Shown here one piece after another: positions 6,977 to 15,115 of a stretch of 64,000 bases of DNA. Source of the DNA: Guptibacillus hwajinpoensis (GTDB lineage Bacteria > Bacillota > Bacilli > Bacillales > Guptibacillaceae); the NCBI RefSeq assembly GCF_020171785.1, contig NZ_JAIVAE010000007.1, forward strand, positions 233,347-297,346, written 5' to 3'. Within the stretch, counting starts at the first letter, position 1. Every line of letters starts with the position of its first letter. Below the pieces are notes generated by a model, which had not been told where the DNA came from, ran no database searches, and saw only the letters and a list, made by a program, of their open reading frames with translations. The position numbers and the translations under genes were made by a program.

Positions 6977-8797
6977 ATGCTAGAAAAGAAAGTAGATGAA
7001 AAAATAGAAGACCTATTAAGTGAGGCATTACGGCATCAACAAGGGAATGGTGCCTTTCACTTTTGTTTTGAGAATAGTTTATTAACGGATGCGATGATGA
7101 TTGTCTTAATACGCATGCTTAAACTTCCAGATAAATCATTGCTTGAGGCTCTTGTGAAACGACTTCTATTTAAACAATCTAAAGAAGGATACTGGAAATT
7201 ATATGAAGACGACCGGGGGAATCTTTCCGCTACCGTTCAGGCTTACCATAGTCTCCTTTATTCAGGGATGATGACTTGTAAACATAGTGAGATGAAAAAA
7301 GCAGAGCACTATATTAAAAAATGGGGTGGGATCGAAAGGGTTGATTCGATGACGTCCATTTTCCTCGCCTTAAACGGTCATCTAAATTGGCCTCACTTAT
7401 TCCATATTCCGATGCTTTTTCTACTTATTCCGAAGGCTTCACCAGTTTCTTTCTATGATTTAAGTTCTTATGCAAGAGCGCATTTTGCACCAATTCTTCT
7501 ATGCCAGGACCTTCGTTATTCCATTAAAACAAGATGGACGCCAGATCTCACGCATTTAACTTTGGAAGATCGATCCATGAAAGAAGATATTAAACAAGCA
7601 TGGACTGCTATGAGTCAATTTCCATCAAACCAGCTATATAAAGCAAGAAAGAGAGCGGAACAATACATGCTTCAAAGAATTGAATCAGATGGGACATTGA
7701 TGAACTATGCAACGGCTACTTTTTTTATGATCTATGCGATGTTGGCTCTAGGATATGAAAAACACGCTCCTTCTATTATACGTGCCTTTAATGGACTGAA
7801 AGGAATGCTCTGTGATTCTAATTCCCATCTTCAGAATTCACCTTCAACAATATGGGATACTGCCCTTCTGTCCTACACGATACAAGAAGCTGGCTTAGTT
7901 CATGCAGTACCTTCAACTAGAGCGGCTAACCATTATTTAGTTAGACATCAGCAGACAAAGTATGGGGATTGGGCGATTACAAGAGAGGGTATTGCCCCTG
8001 GTGGATGGGGGTTTTCTGAGGGTAATACAACTCATCCAGATGTAGACGATACAACTGTTGCGTTAAGAGCGTTGAAGGATATGAAAAATGAGTCCAGTCG
8101 TTGGCATGACGGAGTCAATTGGCTTCTAGCCATGCAAAATCAGGATGGAGGTTGGCCAGCTTTCGAACCGGATCGTCAGGCTTTTCTATTAAAAGACTTA
8201 CCCATTGACGGGGCAAGGTCATCTTTTCCAGATGATTCATCGGCTGATTTAACTGGTAGAACCGTTGAGTTTTTATGTAATTATGCTGAACTAAACCGTA
8301 ATCATCCTTCCATTAGAAAGGGAACAAACTGGTTAGTTCGGAATCAAGAGAGCGATGGTTCTTGGAGAGGTAGATGGGGGATTTGCTACATTTATGGTAC
8401 ATGGGCAGCGTTAACGGCTTTAAAGGCAGCTGGCTATCCATCTGATTTTATTCCTGTTCGAAAAGGAATACAGTTTCTTAAGAAAATACAGAGACATGAT
8501 GGGGGATGGGGAGAGTCGTGTCAAAGTGATATTCAACAGAAATTCGTTCCTTTACACGTTAGCACGCCATCACAAACAGCATGGGCCGTTGATGCTTTAT
8601 CCGTTTGTAAAGAAACAGGTGAATCATTATCTAGAGGTGTGGGTTACCTTCTCAAAAAATCATTTGATATGGAAGAACGCATGTATCCAACAGGGGCGGG
8701 ATTACCAGGTGGGTTTTATATTAGGTATCATAGTTATGAAGTGATATGGCCACTACTTGCGCTATCACACTATAAAAAGTTACAAATTCAACAATAA
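6977..8797 (+). CDS. sqhC: Squalene-hopene / sporulenol-type terpene cyclase
   Basis: A 606-residue class II terpene cyclase. The acid motif DVDDTT (about residues 355-360) matches the DxDD that protonates the substrate. QW repeats are clear: QNQDGGWPAF, QESDGSWRGRWG and QRHDGGWGES, plus the conserved GGWGFSEGN segment. It would be a monotopic membrane enzyme that cyclises squalene to hopene or, as with B. subtilis SqhC, tetraprenyl-beta-curcumene to sporulenol. A tetraprenyl-beta-curcumene synthase (ytpB) lies at 49.5 kb in the same window and no squalene synthase genes are seen, which favours the C35 substrate. TTGAGGAGGGAG precedes the ATG. Confidence 0.9.
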   Translation: MLEKKVDEKIEDLLSEALRHQQGNGAFHFCFENSLLTDAMMIVLIRMLKLPDKSLLEALVKRLLFKQSKEGYWKLYEDDRGNLSATVQAYHSLLYSGMMTCKHSEMKKAEHYIKKWGGIERVDSMTSIFLALNGHLNWPHLFHIPMLFLLIPKASPVSFYDLSSYARAHFAPILLCQDLRYSIKTRWTPDLTHLTLEDRSMKEDIKQAWTAMSQFPSNQLYKARKRAEQYMLQRIESDGTLMNYATATFFMIYAMLALGYEKHAPSIIRAFNGLKGMLCDSNSHLQNSPSTIWDTALLSYTIQEAGLVHAVPSTRAANHYLVRHQQTKYGDWAITREGIAPGGWGFSEGNTTHPDVDDTTVALRALKDMKNESSRWHDGVNWLLAMQNQDGGWPAFEPDRQAFLLKDLPIDGARSSFPDDSSADLTGRTVEFLCNYAELNRNHPSIRKGTNWLVRNQESDGSWRGRWGICYIYGTWAALTALKAAGYPSDFIPVRKGIQFLKKIQRHDGGWGESCQSDIQQKFVPLHVSTPSQTAWAVDALSVCKETGESLSRGVGYLLKKSFDMEERMYPTGAGLPGGFYIRYHSYEVIWPLLALSHYKKLQIQQ

Positions 8798-8807
8798 AAC
8801 AATAATC

Positions 8808-8832
8808 GAGAGGCGGTATGGAAACGCCTCTC
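8808..8832. terminator. Stem-loop between convergent sqhC and speD
   Basis: Arms GAGAGGCG (8808-8815) and CGCCTCTC (8825-8832) with a 9-nt loop. T-runs are poor on both sides, so termination activity is uncertain. Confidence 0.5.
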
Positions 8833-8841
8833 TACAGTCAA

Positions 8842-9261
8842 TTACTGTGATTCTACACCACTTTTTTCAATTTCTTTTACGGTAATTTCTCCTGCGCCAC
8901 GAGGAATTTTCACTGTGTGAATGGTTTTTGCTTCTAAAGACCTTGCGATCGCATTCGCTGCTTCGGAAGGATCAATTTTATCTCCGCATGTATAGACATC
9001 AACAGAAGCATAGCCATGTTCAGGGAAACTGTGGATGGTTAGATGGGATTCAGCGATAATTACCGCCCCACTTATACCTTGAGGTTCAAATGGGTGGAAA
9101 ACAACATCTCTTATTTCTGCTCCAGCTTCAAGAGCCGCACTAGCGAATGTTTCTTCTATATACACTAAATCGTTTAGTTTTTCTTTGTTACAATTCCACA
9201 TCTCAGCAATGATATGATGACCGAGCGTTTCGATAGTAAATTGCCTCCTTCTTAACTGCAT
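8842..9261 (-). CDS. speD: S-adenosylmethionine decarboxylase proenzyme
   Basis: Pyruvoyl enzyme of spermidine synthesis, decarboxylating S-adenosylmethionine. The cleavage site is the E-S bond in [15 protein letters not shown]; the Ser becomes the pyruvoyl group. VDVYTCGD carries the catalytic Cys. The annotated ATG (9261) is doubtful: only AAGG abuts it. The next codons include an ideal AAGGAGG (minus strand, 9250-9244), which would encode RRR in a protein otherwise conserved only from IETLGHH onward; B. subtilis SpeD begins METMGRH at that point. The in-frame codon there is ATC (9234-9232), nine bases after GGAGG, so initiation at AUC giving 130 residues is the best explanation. No ATG, GTG or TTG lies between. 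It stands alone, convergent with sqhC. Confidence 0.9.
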   Translation of the reverse strand: MQLRRRQFTIETLGHHIIAEMWNCNKEKLNDLVYIEETFASAALEAGAEIRDVVFHPFEPQGISGAVIIAESHLTIHSFPEHGYASVDVYTCGDKIDPSEAANAIARSLEAKTIHTVKIPRGAGEITVKEIEKSGVESQ

Positions 9262-9348
9262 CCTTGTATAGTGTTGATTATAGGTATTGCTTTTATGCAG
9301 GTTTTCCCCTCAAACAGGAAGAAATAAACCTATAAAAGAGTTTTAAGA

Positions 9349-9377
9349 TTGACATATTATGTTTAAATGTTTAAACT
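9349..9377 (+). promoter_or_regulatory. Promoter of the aldehyde dehydrogenase gene
   Basis: TTGACA (9349-9354) and TAAACT (9372-9377) with a 17-nt spacer. The spacer and -10 contain the repeated half-sites GTTTAAA-T-GTTTAAAC, a possible operator overlapping the polymerase site. Confidence 0.6.
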
Positions 9378-9412
9378 AAAGAACAATAAAGTCGTTAAGA
9401 GGAGAGTATAAG

Positions 9413-10783
9413 ATGGAGCATATTGCTAATAAAGTAAGCCTGCAAAAAGAATATTTTTATACAGGAGAAACAAAATCCTATTCGTTTAGAAAAAAACAGC
9501 TTGAAACGTTAAGAGATGTGATTAAAGAGTATGAACCTGAGATTTTACAAGCGCTTAAAGATGATTTGCATAAATCAGAATGGGAAGCTTATACAACTGA
9601 AATTGGTTTCCTTCTAGAGGAAATTAAGTTCACACTTAAGCACCTAAAAGAGTGGATGACACCGGAGAAAGTAAAGTCACCCGTTACTCACTTTGGCTCT
9701 AAAAGTGTCATTCACCGTGAGCCGTTCGGGGTCACGTTAATTATAGCGCCGTGGAACTATCCATTTCAACTTCAGTTAGCTCCACTTATTGGAGCAATCG
9801 CATCGGGGAACTGTGCCGTCTTAAAACCATCAGAATTAACACCTGCTGTCTCAACTCTTATTAGTAAAATGATTCGAGAAGTTTTTCCTGAAAAGTACAT
9901 TGTGGTTATTGAAGGTAGCGTTGAAACGAGTACTGAACTTTTGAAACAACCATTTGATCACATCTTTTTCACAGGAAGTGTTGCTGTAGGAAAGATTGTG
10001 ATGGAGGCGGCTGCAAAGCAACTTATCCCTGTTACGCTTGAATTGGGAGGGAAGAGTCCAGCGATTGTTGACAAAGACGCTAATTTAGCTCTAGCTGCCA
10101 AACGAATTATGTGGGGGAAATTCACGAACGCTGGTCAAACATGTATTGCACCTGACTATTTGTATGTCCACAGTGACGTAAAACTAGCATTGATCGAACA
10201 AATGAACAATGTGCTGATTGAATTCTACGGAGAAGATCCACTGTCAGATGAAAAATACGGTCATATTGTAAGTGATCGTCACTTTGACCGATTAAAACGG
10301 TTTTTAGCTGATGGAGACGTATTAATTGGTGGACAGCATAAAGCAAGTGATCGGGTAATTGCTCCAACGATTATGGACAATATTTCATGGGAAGATCCAG
10401 TGATGCAAGAGGAGATTTTTGGTCCTATTTTACCTGTGCTTGAATTTACAGAACTTGAAACGGTTATTAACGAAGTACGTCGCCGTCCAAAACCGCTCGC
10501 ACTTTACTTTTTCTCTGAATCTGAAGAAAAACAAGATGAAATAACGTCAGCCATTTCATTTGGAGGAGGGTGCATGAACGACACATTTATGCATATCGTC
10601 TCTCCTTACTTGCCTTTTGGTGGTGTTGGGTCTAGTGGTACGGGGAGTTATCATGGGAAAGCAAGCTTTCAAGCCTTCTCGCATGAGAAGAGCATTGTAA
10701 AACAAACAACGAAGTTTGATTTCGCCTTCCGTTACCCCTCAGCCAAAAACGGGCTGAAAATCATCAAGAAGATCATGGGGTAA
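9413..10783 (+). CDS. Aldehyde dehydrogenase (YwdH-like)
   Basis: A 456-residue NAD(P)-dependent aldehyde dehydrogenase of the short class 3 / fatty-aldehyde type. Conserved parts are IIAPWNYPFQLQLAP, FFTGSVAVGKIVMEAA (coenzyme loop), LELGGKSPAIVD with the general-base Glu, and NAGQTCIAPDYLYV with the catalytic Cys; PFGGVGSSGTGSYHGK is near the C-terminus. It most resembles the B. subtilis YwdH type. A hydrophobic-rich, basic C-terminus (FRYPSAKNGLKIIKKIMG) could allow membrane contact as in fatty-aldehyde dehydrogenases. GAGGAGAG precedes the ATG. It is probably its own unit; the substrate is unknown. Confidence 0.88.
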   Translation: MEHIANKVSLQKEYFYTGETKSYSFRKKQLETLRDVIKEYEPEILQALKDDLHKSEWEAYTTEIGFLLEEIKFTLKHLKEWMTPEKVKSPVTHFGSKSVIHREPFGVTLIIAPWNYPFQLQLAPLIGAIASGNCAVLKPSELTPAVSTLISKMIREVFPEKYIVVIEGSVETSTELLKQPFDHIFFTGSVAVGKIVMEAAAKQLIPVTLELGGKSPAIVDKDANLALAAKRIMWGKFTNAGQTCIAPDYLYVHSDVKLALIEQMNNVLIEFYGEDPLSDEKYGHIVSDRHFDRLKRFLADGDVLIGGQHKASDRVIAPTIMDNISWEDPVMQEEIFGPILPVLEFTELETVINEVRRRPKPLALYFFSESEEKQDEITSAISFGGGCMNDTFMHIVSPYLPFGGVGSSGTGSYHGKASFQAFSHEKSIVKQTTKFDFAFRYPSAKNGLKIIKKIMG

Positions 10784-10885
10784 TGACGTTTTCTTCTTTA
10801 GTGTTTTACCTTGCCATGGTATGATTACGGAAAAGCTGTACCCTTGGTGCAGCTCTACAATTGATAGACATAGGAGGAAGTAGAT

Positions 10886-11842
10886 ATGAGTAAAGGTGTC
10901 ATTAGTTTAGGGGAGGCATTAATTGATTTTATACCTCTTGACAAAGACAATTTAACGTATCAAAAAAGCCCTGGTGGAGCTCCGGCAAATGTAGCAGTTG
11001 GGCTTGCCCGTCTAGGCGTAAATTCCACTTTTCTTGGAAAAGTAGGCGATGATGTGCTTGGACGTTTTCTTCAAGAAACGTTAAAGAACTATGGTGTAGA
11101 TGTTTCGACGATGATTCTAACTGAATCTGCACGCACAGGCGTTGTATTTGTGACCAATGCCGAAAATGGTGAACGTAGCTTTGACTTTTACATAAATCCA
11201 AGTGCAGATCGTTTCTTAAGTGAAGAAGAAATAAGCGATCAGTTATTTGAGCGTCATCGCATTCTCCACTTCGGATCCATTTCTATGATTAGTGAACCCT
11301 CTAGAACAGCTACTAAAAAAGCTGTTGAGAAGGCAAAAGAGAACGGACTGCTTATTTCCTATGATCCGAACTTACGACTTGGTTTATGGGAGAGTGAGGA
11401 GCGAGCAAGAGAAACGATTGTTTCCATGCTATCTGAGGCAGACATTCTTAAGCTTTCTGAAGAAGAATTAACTTTTATTACTGGTGAAGAAACTGTCGAA
11501 GCTGGAATTAAAAGATTGGCTCACTATCGTATCCCAGTTATTTTCATTACAATGGGCGGAGAAGGTAGTCTGGTTTTTACCCCTAACTATTCAATCAGAG
11601 TTCCTGCTATGAAAGTAAAAGCGGTTGATACGACAGGTGCTGGCGATGCATTTGTATCAGGCATCCTTCATGGTTTTAACGAATATGTTGGTTCTCTCAC
11701 CGAACTATCGCGCGAAGAGCTCGAGCGAATGACACAATTTGCTAGCGTTTCTGGTGCTTTAGCAGCTGCAACAAAAGGCGCTATGACGGCTCTGCCAACG
11801 AAAGAAGAAGTGGAAGAAATTTTATTGAAAGAATCGAAATAG
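10886..11842 (+). CDS. PfkB-family sugar kinase (fructokinase-like)
   Basis: A 318-residue ribokinase-fold kinase that phosphorylates a sugar with ATP. The N-terminal signature GGAPANVAVGLARLG and the C-terminal DTTGAGDAFVSGIL (anion hole and catalytic Asp) are intact. FDFYINPSADRFLSEEEI and ISYDPNLRLGLW resemble bacterial fructokinases and 5-dehydro-2-deoxygluconokinases; fructose is the likeliest substrate. TAGGAGGAAG precedes the ATG. There is no PTS or sucrose gene nearby to settle the substrate. A terminator follows. Confidence 0.85.
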   Translation: MSKGVISLGEALIDFIPLDKDNLTYQKSPGGAPANVAVGLARLGVNSTFLGKVGDDVLGRFLQETLKNYGVDVSTMILTESARTGVVFVTNAENGERSFDFYINPSADRFLSEEEISDQLFERHRILHFGSISMISEPSRTATKKAVEKAKENGLLISYDPNLRLGLWESEERARETIVSMLSEADILKLSEEELTFITGEETVEAGIKRLAHYRIPVIFITMGGEGSLVFTPNYSIRVPAMKVKAVDTTGAGDAFVSGILHGFNEYVGSLTELSREELERMTQFASVSGALAAATKGAMTALPTKEEVEEILLKESK

Positions 11843-11846
11843 CGAG

Positions 11847-11876
11847 GTGCCCCGTCTAAATGCGGGGTGCTTTTTT
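11847..11876 (+). terminator. Terminator after the sugar kinase gene
   Basis: Stem CCCCG (about 11850-11854) with CGGGG (11863-11867) in a longer imperfect hairpin, followed by TTTTTT (11871-11876). Confidence 0.75.
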
Positions 11877-11964
11877 GTATTGAGCTGGCATCCAAAACTA
11901 GAATGAAGACTAGCTGTAAGATACAATGAAAAAGGAACTAATTAACTAATCGGAGGTGCTTCGT

Positions 11965-13011
11965 ATGAATCGGGAATTTTTATTGGAATTGTTATCAACT
12001 GCTTCACCGTCAGGAGCTGAAATGGAGATTCAGCATAAATGGATGGAGTATGTGAAGGAATTTGCGGACGAAATGAAAACAGACAATGCAGGAAATGCCA
12101 TTGGCGTTCTTAATCCCAATGCAGAATTTAAAGTTCTCCTTGCTGGCCACTGTGATGAGATCGGATTTATGGTAAAGAAAATTGATCAAGATGGTTTCAT
12201 TCGTGTGGAAAAGTTAGGTGGGATTAGTCATAAACCTGCTATCGGAATGAAGGTAACCATCCTTGGCACACATGGAAACTTAACTGGAGTATTTGGGGTG
12301 AATGCTGAACATCATGGTGGAGCAAAAGAATTCAATTTCGAAGATCTTTACATAGATTGTGGAGCAACTTCAAAAGAAGAGATTGAAAAGTATGTTCAGA
12401 TAGGGGATCTAGCTGTCTATAAACGCGAAGTTGAGCACTTATTGAATGACAGAATCAGTGGTAGAGGTCTAGATAATCGCACGGGCTCGTTTATTGTCGC
12501 AGAGGTTCTACGAAAACTCGCTAAGCGAAATCCTAAAGTAGGTGTATATGCAGTTAGTACAGTGAACGAAGAAACCAATATGGGCGGAGCATACTTTGCC
12601 GGTGCAGGAATTCAGCCAACGATGGCCATTGCTTGTGATGTGACATTTTCTTCTGATTATCCTGGCATTGATGCAAGAAAACACACGGAGGTTAATCTCG
12701 GGGGCGGCCCTGTTCTTGCGAAAGGTGCTCCAATTAATATTAAAATTAATCAACTACTCGAAAAGGCTGCAAAAAAGCTTGATCTTAAACTTCAGTATGA
12801 ATTAACACCAAGAATGACAGGAACCGATGCTGATAAGCTTCGCTTAACAGGATATGGTGTGCCGATCTCACTCGTATCTTTGCCGCTTCGCTATATGCAT
12901 GCGCCAGTTGAAACAGTTAGTCTCAAAGACATGCAGGAAGAAATTGATTTGTTAGTTGAAATGATTGCAGAATTAACTGGTGAAGAAAGTGTAAATCCAT
13001 TAAGTAAATAA
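11965..13011 (+). CDS. M42-family metallo-aminopeptidase
   Basis: A 348-residue cytosolic zinc or cobalt peptidase of the FrvX/YsdC/glutamyl-aminopeptidase (TET) family. Metal and catalytic sites: LLAGHCDEIGFMV (His and Asp), GRGLDNRTGS (bridging Asp), STVNEETNMGG (general base Glu and metal Glu), ACDVTFSSD and YMHAPVETV (last His). The ATG at 11965 follows CGGAGGTG with six bases between; a GTG at 11956 lies inside that ribosome site. The stop codon is six bases before the bmr promoter. Substrate is likely small peptides released by other proteases. Confidence 0.9.
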   Translation: MNREFLLELLSTASPSGAEMEIQHKWMEYVKEFADEMKTDNAGNAIGVLNPNAEFKVLLAGHCDEIGFMVKKIDQDGFIRVEKLGGISHKPAIGMKVTILGTHGNLTGVFGVNAEHHGGAKEFNFEDLYIDCGATSKEEIEKYVQIGDLAVYKREVEHLLNDRISGRGLDNRTGSFIVAEVLRKLAKRNPKVGVYAVSTVNEETNMGGAYFAGAGIQPTMAIACDVTFSSDYPGIDARKHTEVNLGGGPVLAKGAPINIKINQLLEKAAKKLDLKLQYELTPRMTGTDADKLRLTGYGVPISLVSLPLRYMHAPVETVSLKDMQEEIDLLVEMIAELTGEESVNPLSK

Positions 13012-13016
13012 TAATA

Positions 13017-13046
13017 TTGACAAAATTGTGACAATTATGCTACGAT
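13017..13046 (+). promoter_or_regulatory. Strong promoter of the bmr leader
   Basis: TTGACA (13017-13022), 18-nt spacer, extended -10 TGCTACGAT with TACGAT at 13041-13046. The predicted start is near 13053. Confidence 0.8.
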
Positions 13047-13084
13047 GACAAAGTGAAAAATAACGGTAAAGGAGAGTGTGTGTG

Positions 13085-13156
13085 ATGAGACATGTTTTAA
13101 CAGGTATAATCCAACCAATTTCATGTACTCATAGACGCACTTTGCCAGAGAAGTAA
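13085..13156 (+). CDS. 23-residue leader peptide of the exporter operon (BmrB-like role)
   Basis: The ATG at 13085 follows AAAGGAG at a ten-base spacing. The peptide starts MRHVLTGIIQPISCTH and ends RRTLPEK, with TAA at 13154-13156, 23 bases before terminator 1. Codons 17-21 (RRTLP) carry the antiterminator strand. Its role is probably regulatory rather than as a product. It is much shorter than B. subtilis BmrB and I do not claim sequence homology. Confidence 0.7.
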   Translation: MRHVLTGIIQPISCTHRRTLPEK

Positions 13157-13179
13157 CCCCTTTGTCACAAAAAGGAATC

Positions 13180-13211
13180 GGCACGCGTCTTAGACGTGTG
13201 CCCTTTTTTTT
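13180..13211 (+). terminator. Attenuator terminator 1
   Basis: Ten-base-pair stem with one G-T pair (13180-13189 with 13193-13202), TTA loop, then eight T (13204-13211). Confidence 0.9.
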
Positions 13212-13230
13212 ATGTCCAATGATTGGATGA

Positions 13231-13260
13231 GACATAGCCGCATACGGCTATGTCTTTTTT
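13231..13260 (+). terminator. Attenuator terminator 2
   Basis: Perfect 10-bp stem GACATAGCCG / CGGCTATGTC (13231-13240 and 13245-13254) with CATA loop and six T. TATGTC at 13211-13216 can pair with its first six bases, a possible second antiterminator. Confidence 0.88.
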
Positions 13261-13308
13261 GATCCTCAAATATGATGACAAAGAATGAAGTAGTAGGGGG
13301 TGGGAGTG

Positions 13309-13326
13309 ATGATTGCAATTTACTAA
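13309..13326 (+). CDS. Five-codon mini-ORF before bmrC
   Basis: ATG-ATT-GCA-ATT-TAC-TAA (MIAIY) follows a strong GGGGGTGGGAG ribosome site. It ends 37 bases before the chosen bmrC start. It may be a second translated leader or simply chance; no other evidence. Confidence 0.3.
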   Translation: MIAIY

Positions 13327-13363
13327 GGAAGACCATGTTAGGGAAAAGACTGGGGGGAAAAGA

Positions 13364-15115
13364 ATGTTTTCGATTTTAAAGAAGCTAAGCTGGTTTTTTA
13401 AGCAGCATTGGAAGCGTTATAGTATTGCAATCGGGTTATTGATATTAGGTGGGATCCTTGAGGTTATTCCTCCGAAGCTAATTGGGATGGCAATTGATGA
13501 GATCAATGTAGGAAGTTTAACTTGGGATAGCTTACGGAATTATCTATTTTTTTATGGTGCGTTATTGATTGTCGTTTATCTCGTCACATATGTATGGATG
13601 TATCAACTATTTGGTGGTGCATTTCTAGTTGAGAGAATGCTTCGGTCTAGATTCATGAAACATCTTCTGAAAATGACGCCGTCTTTTTACGAGAAAAATC
13701 GAACTGGGGACTTGATGGCAAGAGCAACAAACGACTTAAAAGCTGTGTCCCTTACAGCGGGTTTCGGTATTTTAACTTTGGTTGATTCAACGATCTTTAT
13801 GTTTCTTATATTGGTTACGATGGGTGTTTTGATTAGCTGGAAACTAACGCTTGCGGCTATTCTGCCTCTTCCATTAATGGCTCTTGCCATGAACCGTTAT
13901 GGAAAGGTTATTCATAAGCGCTTTACCGCTGCGCAGGATTCTTTCGGTCATATGAATGATCAAGTACTTGAATCGATTGCAGGCGTTCGCGTAACGCGTG
14001 CTTATGTACAGGAGAGAGCGGATCAGCAAAAATTCAAAAACTTAACAGAAGATGTTTACAGAAAGAACATTGATGTAGCAAAGATAGATGTCCTTTTTGA
14101 ACCAACGATTAAAGTTCTCGTAGGGATGAGTTATTTAATTGGTTTAGGATATGGGGCTTATCTTGTTTTTCACAATGTACTTACACTAGGAGAACTAGTG
14201 TCATTTAACGTGTATCTAGGTATGTTGATTTGGCCGATGATTGCGGTTGGTGAGCTAATTAATGTCATGCAGCGTGGAAGTGCCTCACTAAATCGGGTAT
14301 TGGATACGTTATCTCACGAAGAAGATGTGAAGGAACATCATGCTCCGAAACATCACGAGTCTCCTGGTACGATTTGCTTTGAACATGTTCAGTTTACGTA
14401 TCCAACTTCTTCAGTTACTAATTTAAATGATGTTTCATTTACGCTTGAAAAAGGTCAAACGCTCGGTATCGTTGGGCGAACTGGTAGCGGCAAAACCACT
14501 TTGCTAAAGCAATTGTTGAGAGAATACCCAGTAGGCAAAGGGAAAATCAAAATCTCTGATGTACCGATCGAAGAGTTTTCGCTTGGAACGCTTCAAAGCT
14601 GGATTGGGTATGTTCCGCAAGATCAAATGCTATTCTCTCGATCAGTGCGAGAAAACCTACTTTTTGGTAAGAAAGATGGAACTGACCAAGATATCGATCA
14701 AGTGCTCCGTTTATCTGATTTTAAGAAAGATGTCAATCTTCTTCCTCAAGGGCTTGAAACACTTGTAGGAGAAAAGGGGGTAGCACTATCTGGTGGGCAA
14801 AAGCAGAGGGTTTCGATTGCTAGAGCTCTCATGATTGATCCAGAAATTCTTATTCTTGATGATGCGATGTCAGCAGTGGATGGGAAAACAGAGGCACAAA
14901 TTCTTGCAAATATAAGAAGTGAACGTGCTGGTAAAACGACGCTTATTGCCACACATCGGCTTTCAGGTGTAAAGCATGCTGATCGTATTCTTGTTCTAGA
15001 AGATGGCAAAGTGATTGAAGAAGGTACACATGAGGAGCTTCTTACTCAACAAGGATGGTACAGAGAGCAATATGACAGACAGCAACTTGAAGATTCACTA
15101 AAGGAGGTGCTGTAA
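13364..15115 (+). CDS. bmrC: Heterodimeric multidrug ABC exporter half, BmrC-like
   Basis: A 583-residue half-transporter: six membrane helices (residues about 15-300) and a nucleotide-binding domain. Walker A is GRTGSGKTT (about 372-380), signature LSGGQKQR (about 475), and Walker B is ILILDDAMSAVD. The residue after Walker B is Asp where the catalytic Glu is normal, so its composite site is degenerate, as in B. subtilis BmrC (YheI). It works with the next gene product. The ATG at 13364 follows GGGGGG at seven bases; in-frame upstream TTG at 13313 would add 17 residues without a ribosome site of its own. Length matches BmrC (585 residues). Confidence 0.88.
   Translation: MFSILKKLSWFFKQHWKRYSIAIGLLILGGILEVIPPKLIGMAIDEINVGSLTWDSLRNYLFFYGALLIVVYLVTYVWMYQLFGGAFLVERMLRSRFMKHLLKMTPSFYEKNRTGDLMARATNDLKAVSLTAGFGILTLVDSTIFMFLILVTMGVLISWKLTLAAILPLPLMALAMNRYGKVIHKRFTAAQDSFGHMNDQVLESIAGVRVTRAYVQERADQQKFKNLTEDVYRKNIDVAKIDVLFEPTIKVLVGMSYLIGLGYGAYLVFHNVLTLGELVSFNVYLGMLIWPMIAVGELINVMQRGSASLNRVLDTLSHEEDVKEHHAPKHHESPGTICFEHVQFTYPTSSVTNLNDVSFTLEKGQTLGIVGRTGSGKTTLLKQLLREYPVGKGKIKISDVPIEEFSLGTLQSWIGYVPQDQMLFSRSVRENLLFGKKDGTDQDIDQVLRLSDFKKDVNLLPQGLETLVGEKGVALSGGQKQRVSIARALMIDPEILILDDAMSAVDGKTEAQILANIRSERAGKTTLIATHRLSGVKHADRILVLEDGKVIEEGTHEELLTQQGWYREQYDRQQLEDSLKEVL

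Larger units (their letters stand above)
13053..13260 (+). promoter_or_regulatory. Leader-peptide transcription attenuator before the BmrCD-type exporter
   Basis: The leader holds a 23-codon ORF, then two tandem terminators. Terminator 1 uses 13180-13189 with 13193-13202 (10 bp, loop TTA) plus eight T. The sequence AGACGC (13133-13138, leader codons 17-18) is a perfect complement of GCGTCT (13185-13190) in the 5' arm, and GCC (13144-13146) complements GGC (13180-13182), giving an antiterminator. A ribosome that finishes the peptide would mask AGACGC and allow termination; one stalled by an antibiotic earlier would free it and switch the exporter on. The B. subtilis bmrBCD operon is known to be controlled by ribosome-mediated attenuation through the bmrB leader; extending it here is inference. 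Confidence 0.75.
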
